A stretch of 64,000 nucleotides of DNA from Polynucleobacter sp. HIN7 (GTDB taxonomy: Bacteria; Pseudomonadota; Gammaproteobacteria; Burkholderiales; Burkholderiaceae). Below, piece after piece: positions 17,559 to 26,489 of this stretch. The position numbers and the translations under genes were made by a program. The notes beneath the pieces were generated by a model. That model searched no databases, had not been told where the DNA came from, and saw only the letters and a list, made by a program, of their open reading frames with translations. The stretch lies in NCBI RefSeq assembly GCF_030297595.1, contig NZ_AP028138.1, positions 1,550,001 through 1,614,000 of the forward strand, in the 5' to 3' direction. Each line of letters begins with the position of its first letter. Position 1 is the stretch's first letter.

Positions 17559-17845
17559 AGCTCAACCCCAATCGTGACGCAATGCTCAATTTTGGCCAGG
17601 GTCACAGCAATGTATAAGACCGCGACAATACAGAAGGCAACAAACGGAATTTGATGGTCCGCAATTTGCTTTGGCGAGATAAAACGCGCCACACTTGTCC
17701 ATGGCTTATTCACGATTTGGAATAGCTGATAAAAGAGATTGGTTTCCCGCTTTACTCCAGTTAAAACATACAACAACCCTTGGCCAATGAGAGCTAGGCC
17801 GCCAATATATAAAAGTAATTGAGCGATGTTCAGAAATAAAAGCAC
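17549..17845 (-). CDS. Small membrane protein upstream of the TPR gene
   Basis: Protein of about 98 residues with two predicted membrane spans, LLFLNIAQLLLYIGGLALIGQGLLYVL and IPFVAFCIVAVLYIAVTLAKI, separated by a basic and aromatic loop containing KRETNLFYQLFQIVNKPWTSVARFISPK. I chose GTG 17845 because AAGG stands six bases before it. An alternative TTG at 17878 adds eleven residues without a ribosome-binding site. The gene overlaps the TPR gene by 10 bp. Its promoter region carries two direct repeats. The loop resembles YggT-like proteins only loosely, and I do not assign a family. Confidence 0.65.
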   Translation of the reverse strand: MLLFLNIAQLLLYIGGLALIGQGLLYVLTGVKRETNLFYQLFQIVNKPWTSVARFISPKQIADHQIPFVAFCIVAVLYIAVTLAKIEHCVTIGVELCQ

Positions 17846-17918
17846 GGAAAGCCTTATAGAGCTTAGTGAAAAAACCAATGGGGATTATGGTTGGGGTGCA
17901 AAAACACCCAAATCGGTG

Positions 17919-17972
17919 CTTACCCTAGGTCGTGATAAATAAATCCCTTGGGATCTAGTACTTACCCTAGGT
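17919..17972. repeat. Two direct repeats CTTACCCTAGGT, 42 bp apart
   Basis: CTTACCCTAGGT occurs at 17919-17930 and again at 17961-17972, a centre-to-centre distance of 42 bp, or almost exactly four helical turns. The site lies in the promoter region of the small-membrane-protein/TPR operon, between it and the exonuclease gene. The core ACCCTAGGT occurs once more, inverted, at 27845-27853. Operator function is inference. Confidence 0.5.
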
Positions 17973-17986
17973 ATGTCAATCTAAGC

Positions 17987-18634
17987 TTACGTTCTAGGAA
18001 TCCAAGCCCCGTGCTTGGCCAGGGTTTTAAGCGCTTTAAGGCTATTCGCCTCGCGTGTAATTGAGCTCCATAGGCAAAGCAGTAACTCACAGGTTGCCAA
18101 AGTATCGGCCGCTGCTTGATGGCGAACTGCGCACTCAATTCCAAAGTGTGACAGCCAATCGTCTAAAGCACGTGCCTTTGGCTTTAATCCTGATAAAGCA
18201 GCTAAAGGCTCAATATCAATCCAATCATTACTCAATGGTGGTAAGTGAAGTTGCTGATATGCACGATTAATCATGGCGTGATCAAAAGGCGCATGAAATG
18301 CCAACAAGGGAGAATCACCAACCCAGTGACGAAACTCCTCTAACACCTCAACGGCTGGTCTACCTTGCTTTTGAGCCCCTGCGCCAATGTGATGCACCAA
18401 TATATTGTCCTTATCGGATGCAAACTCTTGGCGGAGAACGGCTTCGTAACTATCTCCCAAAATAATCGCGGGCCGAGTAAAGCCTGGCCCCACCTCGACA
18501 GCAATCGCCGCAATCGCTAATAGTCGATCGCGATGGGGATCAAGGCCAGTTGTTTCAACGTCGAGTACAACCCAGCGATTGGGTTCAGGCACTGGTGATG
18601 AAAAACCAAAACGCGCCAATAAACTAGCGAACAT
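17987..18634 (-). CDS. 3'-5' exonuclease, DnaQ (DEDDh) family
   Basis: Cytosolic exonuclease-fold protein of about 215 residues related to the DNA polymerase III epsilon subunit. ExoI motif WVVLDVETTGLDPHRD, ExoII AFHAPFDHAMINRAY and the ExoIII region HQAAADTLATCELLL supply the DEDDh acidic residues and histidine. ATG 18634 is preferred over a TTG at 18640. It overlaps the cNMP/CBS/DUF294 gene by 11 bp. This pairing of a DnaQ-like exonuclease with a DUF294 protein is common in proteobacteria but not functionally explained. It lacks the clamp-binding and polymerase-binding tail that would make it DnaQ itself. Confidence 0.85.
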   Translation of the reverse strand: MFASLLARFGFSSPVPEPNRWVVLDVETTGLDPHRDRLLAIAAIAVEVGPGFTRPAIILGDSYEAVLRQEFASDKDNILVHHIGAGAQKQGRPAVEVLEEFRHWVGDSPLLAFHAPFDHAMINRAYQQLHLPPLSNDWIDIEPLAALSGLKPKARALDDWLSHFGIECAVRHQAAADTLATCELLLCLWSSITREANSLKALKTLAKHGAWIPRT

Positions 18635-20528
18635 AATCAAGCTCTAAACGCTGTTGCAGATTGCGCACTTCAGATAATGACTCCCGCAGAATAGTCTTAT
18701 CAACCGAATTTAATTGCTCCACATCCACTGCATTGGGATTGCCGCCGATCGCATGACCATCAATTTGCGCAGCTAAGCGTAAGGTTTGTAAATACTCAAA
18801 GGCTGCAATCCATGCAATGCTCTCTGATTCATTGAGCTTTAATGCACGGCCAATTGCAGCGAGTCGCTCACGTGTATTGACGGCACTAATACCATGAGCT
18901 AATGAATAAATCCGTGCGCAGTCAACCATAATCGCTGTGCCCTGTAACTTAATATCGATGGTTTTCTTCCCATCAAGCTCTTTGGTTTCTAGGCTACCAA
19001 ACCAATTAAATGGCACTTTCCACTGTAAGGAATTTTCAACCAATAATTTAATAAATCGTGGGGTAGCCTCTGCGTGCTTCACAACATAATTGCGTAATGG
19101 CTCAAGCAAAGACTCATTACCAGCAAGCGCTCTAAAGTCAAAGAAGATGCTGGCATTAAGAAGATCCTCTGGATTACCTTGTTCAATCCAACGTGCAAAG
19201 CGTTGCAACCACTCCTGTTGGCTAATGCAAAGCTCAGGGTTGCTCGCCATGATATTGCCCTTACATAAAGGGTAACCACACGCGTCAAGAGCATGATTAA
19301 CGTCTTTGGCAAAGGCAAGATAGCGCGCTTTGTGGGAAATCTCAGAATCCATCAAAATAAGTGCGTTATCTTGATCAGTCGCAATCGTTTGTTCGCTACG
19401 ACCCTCCGAACCAAGCGAGATCCATGCAAATCGGTCCATACTCAAATCATGTTGCTTGGCAAAGATAGCAATCAGTTGAGCTGTTAATACATCATTGAGA
19501 TGACTAATTAGGGCGGTTAACTGGCGCGCTTGCACACCCTGACCTAAAAGATTGCGCGCAAATTTACGTATATTACTAGCGCATTCTTTTAAGCTATCCA
19601 CATCTTCGGCCGACCGGATTGAACTGCTGATATTGTTAAGTGATAAACGCTGCAAAGAAAATAAATCACGCTCCGAAATAATGCCAACCAGTTCCTTGCC
19701 GCGCAACACTGGTAAGTGACGAATGTGATAACGCGACATCGTTAGGCCAGCGGTCTCAGCAGTATCGTCAATGGATACAGTTTTAACATCACGCGACATG
19801 ACTTGAGATATCGGTATTTCGAGGGAAACTTGGGCAAGCGTTACCCGACTCAAGATATCGTAGCGGGTCAAGATGCCGACAATAGTTCCGCCCTCATCCA
19901 CCACCAAAACAGAGCCCACTTTTTTATCATGAATTAATTGCAATGCAACCTTCAATGGGGTGTCAGGGCGAACTGAAATCGGCTTTTTGAGCGCCAGATC
20001 GCGCATTGGACTTTCAAGAGACTGCTCAGTTAAGGCTTGAGAAGCAAAACTATTACGCAAAGCCGTTCTAGATTCCTCAAGTAGCTTCAAGATACGGTTA
20101 TTTAAAAAGTCACTGAAGGGCTTGGATCGCTTAGCGAGCTCATGCATACGCTCTATCGGTAAGGCTAAGCAAAAACAGTCATCGATTGCCACGTACTTCA
20201 CTGTGCTTGGAAGCCCTCCATAACATGCGCTAACTGCCAACAGATCGCCCGGGTCCAGCTCAAATCCAGTCTCTTCAAAGCCAGGAATCAAACGGCGACC
20301 CGATACCCTCCCTTGTCGAATCAGATAAAGCATCTTTGGTACACCGTCTGCTGGAGAAAGAATAATTTCTTCGGGAGCAAAGTACGATTCAACAGAATGG
20401 CGCAAGAAGAAATCGACGTCCTGCTCTGCCATTTTTGAAAAAGGTAGTACGCGCATTAACTGCTGACGTAGGTTTTGTACAAGGCTGTACGATATGGGAG
20501 TCACTTTTTGTAGATCTGTGGATTCCAT
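18624..20528 (-). CDS. Cyclic-nucleotide-binding / CBS / DUF294 nucleotidyltransferase-like signalling protein
   Basis: Multidomain cytosolic protein of 634 residues. In order: a cNMP-binding-like domain (about 20-140, with ILSPADGVPKMLYLIRQGRVSGRR), two CBS repeats (about 170-300, with DKKVGSVLVVDEGGTIVGILTRYDIL and YHIRHLPVLRGKELVGIISERDLF), a DUF294 nucleotidyltransferase-like domain (about 330-470, with WISLGSEGRSEQTIATDQDNAL) and the DUF294 C-terminal domain. The GSEGRSEQTIATDQDNA element resembles the GlnD/PII-uridylyltransferase active site. The ligand and target are unknown. It is co-transcribed with the exonuclease gene. Confidence 0.88.
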   Translation of the reverse strand: MESTDLQKVTPISYSLVQNLRQQLMRVLPFSKMAEQDVDFFLRHSVESYFAPEEIILSPADGVPKMLYLIRQGRVSGRRLIPGFEETGFELDPGDLLAVSACYGGLPSTVKYVAIDDCFCLALPIERMHELAKRSKPFSDFLNNRILKLLEESRTALRNSFASQALTEQSLESPMRDLALKKPISVRPDTPLKVALQLIHDKKVGSVLVVDEGGTIVGILTRYDILSRVTLAQVSLEIPISQVMSRDVKTVSIDDTAETAGLTMSRYHIRHLPVLRGKELVGIISERDLFSLQRLSLNNISSSIRSAEDVDSLKECASNIRKFARNLLGQGVQARQLTALISHLNDVLTAQLIAIFAKQHDLSMDRFAWISLGSEGRSEQTIATDQDNALILMDSEISHKARYLAFAKDVNHALDACGYPLCKGNIMASNPELCISQQEWLQRFARWIEQGNPEDLLNASIFFDFRALAGNESLLEPLRNYVVKHAEATPRFIKLLVENSLQWKVPFNWFGSLETKELDGKKTIDIKLQGTAIMVDCARIYSLAHGISAVNTRERLAAIGRALKLNESESIAWIAAFEYLQTLRLAAQIDGHAIGGNPNAVDVEQLNSVDKTILRESLSEVRNLQQRLELDYVR

Positions 20529-20651
20529 TGAGTGAATACCTCGCTTACGTTATGTATCGGTACCATTTCATTATGAACACGATGTACTCTTGAATCAATA
20601 CAATAAGATTATTCGCTTATTTACCTTGATTTCTAGTCAACTACTCCGCCC

Positions 20652-21350
20652 ATGAAATACCAACTAATTGCGTTTGATGCCTATGGAACCCTGCTGGATG
20701 TGTTTGCGGTTACGGCGAGTGCTGAGCAATTGTTTCCGGGGCATGGAAAATCCTTATCGCAGCTCTGGCGGGATAAACAGCTCGAATACACACGCCTGAT
20801 CTCCCTAGCAGATCCAAATGCAGAGGGTAGTCAACACTATCAGTCGTTTTGGGATATCACCATTGCAGCATTGCGTTTTAGTTGTAAGCAACTCAAGCTC
20901 AATCTTACGAGGGAAAATGAGGCTCAGTTACTTCAGCAATACGCCCATTTAGATCCATTTACAGAATCTAAGCAGGTGCTTGGGGAAGTAAAAAGAATGG
21001 GTTTAAAAACCTGTGTACTATCAAACGGCAACACCGAAATGCTATCGACAGCCCTTGGCCATAGTCAGCTCAAGGAATATTTTGATGCAGTGATCTCAGT
21101 TGACGAAGCACGGCAGTTCAAAATTACACCTGCCAGTTATCAATTGGTTCTCAAGCACTTCTCCGTGGCAAAAGATCAGGTGTTATTTATATCCTGTAAT
21201 GCCTGGGACATTATTGGTGCCAACTGGTTTGGATTTGATACCTTTTGGGTCAATCGTTATTTGCTACCTTTTGAAGAAATTGGTCTTAAACCACGGTATA
21301 GCGGAGAAAACTTAAATGCCCTACTACCAAATATCAAAACTACTCCATGA
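20652..21350 (+). CDS. Haloacid dehalogenase, type II (L-2-haloacid dehalogenase-like)
   Basis: HAD-superfamily hydrolase of 232 residues. Motif I FDAYGTLLDV has the nucleophilic aspartate. Motif II is CVLSNGN, the motif III lysine is in QFKITPASYQ, and motif IV is ISCNAWDIIGA. FDAYGTLLDVFAV, the SNG motif and CNAWDI identify the type II dehalogenase subfamily, whose members cleave short-chain 2-haloacids or act on unknown substrates. It is divergent from the DUF294 gene and its end overlaps by 11 bp a convergent small membrane protein gene. The actual substrate is uncertain. Confidence 0.88.
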   Translation: MKYQLIAFDAYGTLLDVFAVTASAEQLFPGHGKSLSQLWRDKQLEYTRLISLADPNAEGSQHYQSFWDITIAALRFSCKQLKLNLTRENEAQLLQQYAHLDPFTESKQVLGEVKRMGLKTCVLSNGNTEMLSTALGHSQLKEYFDAVISVDEARQFKITPASYQLVLKHFSVAKDQVLFISCNAWDIIGANWFGFDTFWVNRYLLPFEEIGLKPRYSGENLNALLPNIKTTP

Positions 21351-21585
21351 GCATTGCAATAAATTCGTAGATTAAATAGCCAGCACCGATCGCCAGTATT
21401 GTGTAGACAAAGGTGTGCACAAAAGTATTTCCTAGAGCCCCTAAACGCTCCTGCAAAAAGATTAAAAAGGTGTAATCTGGATTCGGGTCATTACGCCATC
21501 GATAGAAACTCACCACGAGTTGGTAAAGATTAAAGACCACCCACAAACCAAAAGTGATTTGGATAAAAGTAAATATGTATTGCAT
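21340..21585 (-). CDS. Small two-span membrane protein, unknown
   Basis: Hypothetical protein of 81 residues with two hydrophobic helices, IFTFIQITFGLWVVFNLYQLVV and TFVHTFVYTILAIGAGYLIYEFIAML, linked by a charged loop SFYRWRNDPNPDYTF. It overlaps the HAD gene by 11 bp, tail to tail, and is divergent from dedA with a 71-bp gap. I recognise no family. The start ATG has no convincing Shine-Dalgarno. The even hydrophobic architecture and its occupancy of an otherwise empty gap support a real gene. Confidence 0.6.
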   Translation of the reverse strand: MQYIFTFIQITFGLWVVFNLYQLVVSFYRWRNDPNPDYTFLIFLQERLGALGNTFVHTFVYTILAIGAGYLIYEFIAMLME

Positions 21586-21656
21586 GGCTGCATTCTAGAG
21601 CTTTTTCATCATTAGCCAATATCATTACAATGCCAGCAATACATTAAAGGCAAATC

Positions 21657-22304
21657 TTGGACTTTTCTTACCTCATCGATTTATTTCTCAATCTTGATAA
21701 GAACTTGGCACTCATTGCCAATCAATGGGGCACCTGGATCTATGTTCTGCTCTTTACGATCATCTTTGTTGAAACTGGGCTTGTCATCATGCCCTTTCTG
21801 CCCGGCGACTCCTTGCTCTTTGTCGCGGGCGCACTCACTGCAGCGGGTGATCTAAGTCTTCCGGTACTCATGGTCTTACTGACCAGTGCGGCCATTTTGG
21901 GTGATGCCGTGAACTACTCAGTTGGGCGTTTTGTGGGCAATAAAGTCTTCTCTTGGGAAAACTCACGCTGGTTTAATAAGAAAGCCTTTGATCAAGCACA
22001 TGCCTTTTATGAAAAATACGGCCCCATCACCATTGTGATTGGTCGATTTTTGCCATTTGTCAGAACGTTTGCCCCCTTTGTAGCCGGCGTGGCCCAGATG
22101 CGCTACCCCGTATTTGTTTTCTATAACATTATTGGCGGCATCATCTGGGTCTGCAGCCTAACAGGCCTTGGTTTTTTGATCGGCGAGCATCCGTGGGTGA
22201 AGAGTAATTTCTCAATCGTTGCACTCGCAATGATCATTATTCCTGGCTTACCTGCGCTTTGGATTTTTCTGAAAGAACTTTGGAAGAAATTTAAATCCAA
22301 GTAA
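21657..22304 (+). CDS. DedA-family membrane protein
   Basis: Inner-membrane protein of 215 residues in the DedA/SNARE-associated family. Its hallmarks are VETGLVIMPFLPGDSLLFVAGAL, GDAVNYSVGRFVGNKVF and GRFLPFVRTFAPFVAGVAQM, with the conserved arginines GRF-x-P-x-VR. Members translocate or flip undecaprenyl phosphate or phospholipids, or support proton-motive force. The start is TTG: AAAGG at 21646-21650 stands six bases before it and no better ATG exists upstream. It precedes the glycosyltransferase-phosphatase fusion by about 100 bp. Confidence 0.9.
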   Translation: MDFSYLIDLFLNLDKNLALIANQWGTWIYVLLFTIIFVETGLVIMPFLPGDSLLFVAGALTAAGDLSLPVLMVLLTSAAILGDAVNYSVGRFVGNKVFSWENSRWFNKKAFDQAHAFYEKYGPITIVIGRFLPFVRTFAPFVAGVAQMRYPVFVFYNIIGGIIWVCSLTGLGFLIGEHPWVKSNFSIVALAMIIIPGLPALWIFLKELWKKFKSK

Positions 22305-22406
22305 ATTCATTTACTTAGGAATGCATCTCATGTTTTGCTTGGGTGTCAAGCAAAATTGACAGGAGATGTCGGTATACTGACCATCCAAAAATCAGCAGGA
22401 GAAAAT

Positions 22407-23918
22407 ATGTTTATTTTCCTAATGCGGCTATGGAAACGGTTCAAGCATTATCTTCGCGTTCAAAGTGAACGTTTGTTTCCAGCAAAACTAATCCAGCCTG
22501 ATCGCAAGAAAGAGTCGAGTAAACCTCAAGCAATCTCATTGAGTGTCATCATTCCAGCGCTCAATGAAGAGAGGCAAATATCCTCGGTGATTGCCTTTGC
22601 GCTTAAAGATAAGTTGACCAAAGAAGTCATTGTGGTTGACGATAGTTCGATTGATCGAACTGCTGAACTAGCCAAGCAGTCAGGAGCCCGAGTAATACGG
22701 AGTTCCATGCTAGGCAAAGGGGCGTCCATGCATGATGGCCTAATGGTTGCCCAGCATGAGTACATTCTTTATTTGGATGGTGACTTAAAAGACCTCAATG
22801 AGAACCTAGTCGCAGCCATGCTTGAGCCATTGCAAAAAGATCGGGCCGATTTTGTGAAAGCCAAATTTGGCCGAGGTGGGGGTCGGGTAACAGAACTAAC
22901 GGCAAAACCCATGTTGAAAGTTTTCTTTCCGGAACTTGCCCACATTAACCAACCCCTCGGTGGAATCATTGCTGCCAAGGCAAGTCTCCTCAAAAACCTG
23001 CACTTTGAAAATGGCTACGGGGTTGATATTGGACTTTTATTGGGCGCATTCCAGAAAGGTGCGCGTATCGCAGAAGTGGATATTGGCTCCCTAGAGCATG
23101 AGAGTCAGCCACTCCATGATCTAACGTATATGGCCAATGAAGTGGCCAGAGTCATTCATTTCTATTCGAAAGAGGCTGGGCGTCTGCACGTTGAGCAAAT
23201 TAGTGAAATGTATGAAATGCAACGCCAAGCATCAGCTTCCTTTGATTTCATCATCTCGCGCCAAAAAAATCGTGACAAAGTCCTACTGCTGGATATGGAT
23301 GGCACGATTACACCCAACCGATTTGTTGTCGATTTAGCCAAATTTACCAATACCCACGAAACCTTAAACGCTTTATTAGACAACCCCCAAGATGATTCGG
23401 GTACCCGTAGTCAAAAAATAGCGGAGATTTTTAAGTTCACCCATCGCAATCAATTTGAAAAAGTGGCAATGGGATTACCGATTCGTCTAGGGGTCATTGA
23501 GTTAGTCAATGAGATGAAACGCCGGGGCTTCATGGTTGGGATTGTTTCTGATAGCTACTTTATTGCCGCTGAAATTATGAGGCGTCGGATCTTTGCAGAT
23601 TTTGCGATTGCACATGTCCTCCACTTCCAAAATGATATCTGCACGGGCCAACTTCGCATTAATTCTGATTTTCTGCCCGACGGGTCTAGCGATCGATCGC
23701 TGGCGTGCAAAAGCCATGTCGCAAATCGCTTTCTGACCAAGAAATCAAGGCCTAGCTTTAAAGAGGTTTGGGCCATTGGGGATAATCTCAATGATCTCCA
23801 TATGCTAAAGCTGGTAGATAAAGCATTTGTGATTGATCCCAAATCACCCCAACTGACGCAGATCAAAGGCATTACAAGCATTGATTCCTTTCAGGAATTG
23901 CTTGCCATCACACCATAA
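22407..23918 (+). CDS. Fused glycosyltransferase (glucosyl-3-phosphoglycerate synthase-like) and HAD-IB phosphatase
   Basis: Two-domain protein of 503 residues from ATG 22407, preceded by AGGAG. Residues about 45-260 form a GT-A glycosyltransferase: LSVIIPALNEE, EVIVVDDSSIDRT, a DGD motif in LYLDGDLKD, then GRGGGRVTELTAKP, NQPLGGIIAAK and GYGVDIGLLLGAF. These match mycobacterial GpgS (GT81), which makes glucosyl-3-phosphoglycerate. Residues about 290-480 are a phosphoserine-phosphatase-like HAD domain with LLLDMDGTITPNR, GIVSDSYF and AIGDNLNDLHML. The pair would make and dephosphorylate a glycosyl-3-phosphoglycerate, giving glucosyl- or mannosylglycerate, a compatible solute. The sugar is not determined. 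This is inference from domains. Confidence 0.75.
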   Translation: MFIFLMRLWKRFKHYLRVQSERLFPAKLIQPDRKKESSKPQAISLSVIIPALNEERQISSVIAFALKDKLTKEVIVVDDSSIDRTAELAKQSGARVIRSSMLGKGASMHDGLMVAQHEYILYLDGDLKDLNENLVAAMLEPLQKDRADFVKAKFGRGGGRVTELTAKPMLKVFFPELAHINQPLGGIIAAKASLLKNLHFENGYGVDIGLLLGAFQKGARIAEVDIGSLEHESQPLHDLTYMANEVARVIHFYSKEAGRLHVEQISEMYEMQRQASASFDFIISRQKNRDKVLLLDMDGTITPNRFVVDLAKFTNTHETLNALLDNPQDDSGTRSQKIAEIFKFTHRNQFEKVAMGLPIRLGVIELVNEMKRRGFMVGIVSDSYFIAAEIMRRRIFADFAIAHVLHFQNDICTGQLRINSDFLPDGSSDRSLACKSHVANRFLTKKSRPSFKEVWAIGDNLNDLHMLKLVDKAFVIDPKSPQLTQIKGITSIDSFQELLAITP

Positions 23919-23997
23919 AGCATGTCTAGTCTTGGGCAGTCATGTGATTGGGTTCACAATACTGTCTTTTACAGAACATTAGAAATTTTTAGATCGC

Positions 23998-25167
23998 ATG
24001 ATTAAACCAATTGTTATTATCGGAAGCGGCCTCGCAGCCTATACCCTGATTCGTGAATACCGCAAGCTCAATTCAGAGCATCCCATTACCGTAATTACCC
24101 AAGAGTCGGGTGATTTTTATTCCAAGCCAATGCTATCGACTGCGATTGCTGGTCAAAAATCTGCCGAGCAACTTGTCACCAGCTCGGGAGCCAAAATGGC
24201 TGAGCAATTCAATCTCACTTTGCATGCCCATGCAACTGTTAAGAGGATTGAGCCGAAGCATCAAATGATTTCTGTAGTCCTTAGCGATGATCAATCAATT
24301 GATATTGGATATAGCCAATTAGTCTTAGCGCTTGGTGCTGATCAAATCCGCATTTCGATCGATGGGGACGCTAGCGATGCGATTCAATCGGTCAATGATT
24401 TGCACGATTACGCCAACTTCCGCACACAACTCGATGGCAAGAAAAAAGTGGTGATTCTTGGCGCGGGTTTGATTGGTTGTGAATTTGCAAACGATTTGGC
24501 ACTCGGTGGTTATCAGGTTGAAGTAATTGATCTTGTAGACCAGGTCTTGAGTCGCCTATTGCCAAAACCCATTGCGCAAGCACTTGAGCAGCAGCTATCC
24601 AGTCTTGGTGTCCTTTGGCATTTAGGAACCAGTATTCAATCGATTTCTCACGATGGCGATCATCTACAAATTTCATTAAGAAATGGTCAATCAATCAGTG
24701 CCGATCTGGTGCTATCAGCACTGGGGCTAGCCCCCAGGGTTCAATTGGCCAAAGAAGCGGGCATCACCATTAATCGCGGGATTGTTGTAAATCGTCAGTT
24801 AGAAACCAGCGTCCAGAACATCTATAGCCTGGGTGATTGTGCAGAGGTTGAGGGTCAGGTTCTTCCGTACGTAATGCCAATCATGCAAGCTGCTCGCACC
24901 TTGGCCATGGTTTTGGCTGGACAAAACGCATCTTTAGTCTATCCAGCGATGCCGGTAATGATTAAAACGCCCTCATTGCCCTTGATTGTTTCGCCTCCAC
25001 CGATAGGAAGCTCTGGCTCATGGTCAATCAAGCATTTAGACGGCGGGATTGAGGGGCTCTTTCATAACGATCAATCTGAACTCATCGGCTTTGCCCTAGC
25101 GGGATCAGCAACGAGTCAGCGCGCCGCTCTCACTAAACTCCTCCCCCCAATTTTAGGAACTTCTTAA
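23998..25167 (+). CDS. NAD(P)H-dependent FAD oxidoreductase, rubredoxin-reductase type
   Basis: Flavoprotein of 389 residues with FAD-binding GxGxxA motif IVIIGSGLAAYTLIREYRK, a second Rossmann motif VVILGAGLIGCEFANDLALGG for NAD(P)H, and the FAD-binding NIYSLGDCAEVEG. The middle FYSKPMLSTAIAGQKSAEQL and C-terminal VMIKTPSLPLIV match rubredoxin-NAD+ reductases (AlkT/NorW-like). No rubredoxin gene is adjacent, so the electron acceptor is unknown. The end overlaps by 4 bp the convergent gene. Confidence 0.88.
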   Translation: MIKPIVIIGSGLAAYTLIREYRKLNSEHPITVITQESGDFYSKPMLSTAIAGQKSAEQLVTSSGAKMAEQFNLTLHAHATVKRIEPKHQMISVVLSDDQSIDIGYSQLVLALGADQIRISIDGDASDAIQSVNDLHDYANFRTQLDGKKKVVILGAGLIGCEFANDLALGGYQVEVIDLVDQVLSRLLPKPIAQALEQQLSSLGVLWHLGTSIQSISHDGDHLQISLRNGQSISADLVLSALGLAPRVQLAKEAGITINRGIVVNRQLETSVQNIYSLGDCAEVEGQVLPYVMPIMQAARTLAMVLAGQNASLVYPAMPVMIKTPSLPLIVSPPPIGSSGSWSIKHLDGGIEGLFHNDQSELIGFALAGSATSQRAALTKLLPPILGTS

Positions 25168-25580
25168 GGGCGCCAGAATAAGGTCAGCTTTTGTGGATCG
25201 CCTTCTTTGAGGACCACATTGCGCTTAAGTAATTTGCCCTGATAACTTGCCTCAACAGTGTATTGTCCTGGCGGGGCATTGAGAAGCATTAAGGGTCCAT
25301 CGCATACGGTCTCTAGGATGGATTGTTGTTTGGCGTTCTGCACACGAATATCAATACCCGCAATCCAAACGCCACGGCCACTTCCATCAATCTCCGACAT
25401 CTCAATAAGTAGTGACCACTTTTTAGCAGCCGCAAACATGGCACTAGACTCATCACTGCCAATGCCGCCAGTAATAAAGGTTGTATCCCCTTGCGTCTTA
25501 CTGGGCGGTAATTGAGCAAGGCTTGCACCGGATAAGAATCCGGTACAAACCATCAGACACTGAATCACAAAATGACGCAT
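25164..25580 (-). CDS. Exported carboxypeptidase-regulatory-like domain protein
   Basis: Secreted protein of 138 residues with signal peptide MRHFVIQCLMVCTGFLSGASL cleaved near AQ. The mature part has a serine-rich stretch ITGGIGSDESSAMFAAAKKWSLLIEMSE followed by a beta-sandwich segment, GPLMLLNAPPGQYTVEASYQGKLLKRNVVL, typical of carboxypeptidase-regulatory/transthyretin-like domains. The tail KLTLFWRP is usual for such proteins. It probably acts in the periplasm. The function is unknown. Confidence 0.7.
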   Translation of the reverse strand: MRHFVIQCLMVCTGFLSGASLAQLPPSKTQGDTTFITGGIGSDESSAMFAAAKKWSLLIEMSEIDGSGRGVWIAGIDIRVQNAKQQSILETVCDGPLMLLNAPPGQYTVEASYQGKLLKRNVVLKEGDPQKLTLFWRP

Positions 25581-25605
25581 GGATGATTTCCTAACTAGGT
25601 CTCAA

Positions 25606-26295
25606 TTATTTCATCGCAGAGCCAGGTAACGGCTTTAAGGGCGACTCCATTGCAAACACTACGATACGCCGCGTCATATCCTGAAAGGCGCCAACGGAGC
25701 TTGAACCCAGACGGAAGGGCTCACCCTGCACAGCGACCATACCGCCCGCAATAAATTCTTTGGTTTGGCTGTCGGTCACGCGATTTTCAACGACCAAAGC
25801 AGGCGTTTTTGAATTGTTGCCCGTTGCAAATGCAGCCGCATTCGCAGCCAATCCAATCGGAGTAAAGTTCCAAGGCTTAAGACCATCAGCCGATAACTCA
25901 GCACCAGTGATACCAACAGCTACCCTTGCTACGCCAGGGCCAGGCTTATCGACCAACTTAATATCAGAGCGTCTTTGAACAGCTTGGCGCATCGCCTCTT
26001 CTAAAATTTTCTTGGTCTGCGCAATCACCTCAGGGGTAATTTCTTTGGTGTACTCGGTCTGATTTAAGTAAACAGGATCAATCATGACCGCGGTATAACT
26101 CGATGCTTGAATGCCTGGCTTGATATAGCGCCAAGCCCGTATATCTTTAGGCGTATTACCTACCACCTGCAGCACGTTGTAATTTGGCAGAAATCCAGAC
26201 TCGGGCATACGCTCGGTCATGACCTTAGGACCGCCACCACAGGCCGTTAAACCCAAAACGACTGCACTCACACCAATAGCCAATTTAATCTTCAT
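25606..26295 (-). CDS. DUF3313 family lipoprotein
   Basis: Lipoprotein of 229 residues. The N-terminus MKIKLAIGVSAVVLGLTACG contains the lipobox LTAC. The body has DUF3313 features: ESGFLPNYNVLQ, AWRYIKPGIQASSYTAVMIDPVYL, then VGITGAELSADGLKPWNFTPIGLA and PALVVENRVTDSQTKEFIAGGMVA. ATG 26295 is preceded by AGGA at seven bases. A longer frame to 26346 is less likely. It is downstream of the small membrane protein gene at 26316-26489 on the same strand. The role is unknown. Confidence 0.8.
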   Translation of the reverse strand: MKIKLAIGVSAVVLGLTACGGGPKVMTERMPESGFLPNYNVLQVVGNTPKDIRAWRYIKPGIQASSYTAVMIDPVYLNQTEYTKEITPEVIAQTKKILEEAMRQAVQRRSDIKLVDKPGPGVARVAVGITGAELSADGLKPWNFTPIGLAANAAAFATGNNSKTPALVVENRVTDSQTKEFIAGGMVAVQGEPFRLGSSSVGAFQDMTRRIVVFAMESPLKPLPGSAMK

Positions 26296-26315
26296 ATTCT
26301 TTCCTAGGAGGTTAA

Positions 26316-26489
26316 TTACGAACGAAGTGAATTCAAGCATTTGCATTTGATGCTTGACGATAAAGCGATCAGGAAATAACTAATGATCCCGATGGTAAAT
26401 ACAGTTGCATCTTGCGAATCAAAGAACATTAACAATCCAATGATGGTGATTCCGACAGCAAGGCAACTGAGTATGGTTTTTAAGAACAT
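26316..26489 (-). CDS. Small membrane protein, 57 residues
   Basis: Tiny protein with two hydrophobic helices (FLKTILSCLAVGITIIGLLMFF and FTIGIISYFLIALSSSI) and a short cysteine-containing basic tail KCKCLNSLRS. The start ATG 26489 is chosen because a strong Shine-Dalgarno, TTGGAGGAGCC, directly precedes it in the minus strand. It lies 20 bp before the DUF3313 lipoprotein gene and may be co-transcribed. I recognise no family. Confidence 0.6.
   Translation of the reverse strand: MFLKTILSCLAVGITIIGLLMFFDSQDATVFTIGIISYFLIALSSSIKCKCLNSLRS

Noticed and set aside
22332..22356. Perfect 9-bp stem TTTTGCTTG/CAAGCAAAA after dedA as a terminator
   Set aside because: No T run follows on either strand, and a promoter-like TATACT lies just beyond; left as an unexplained hairpin.
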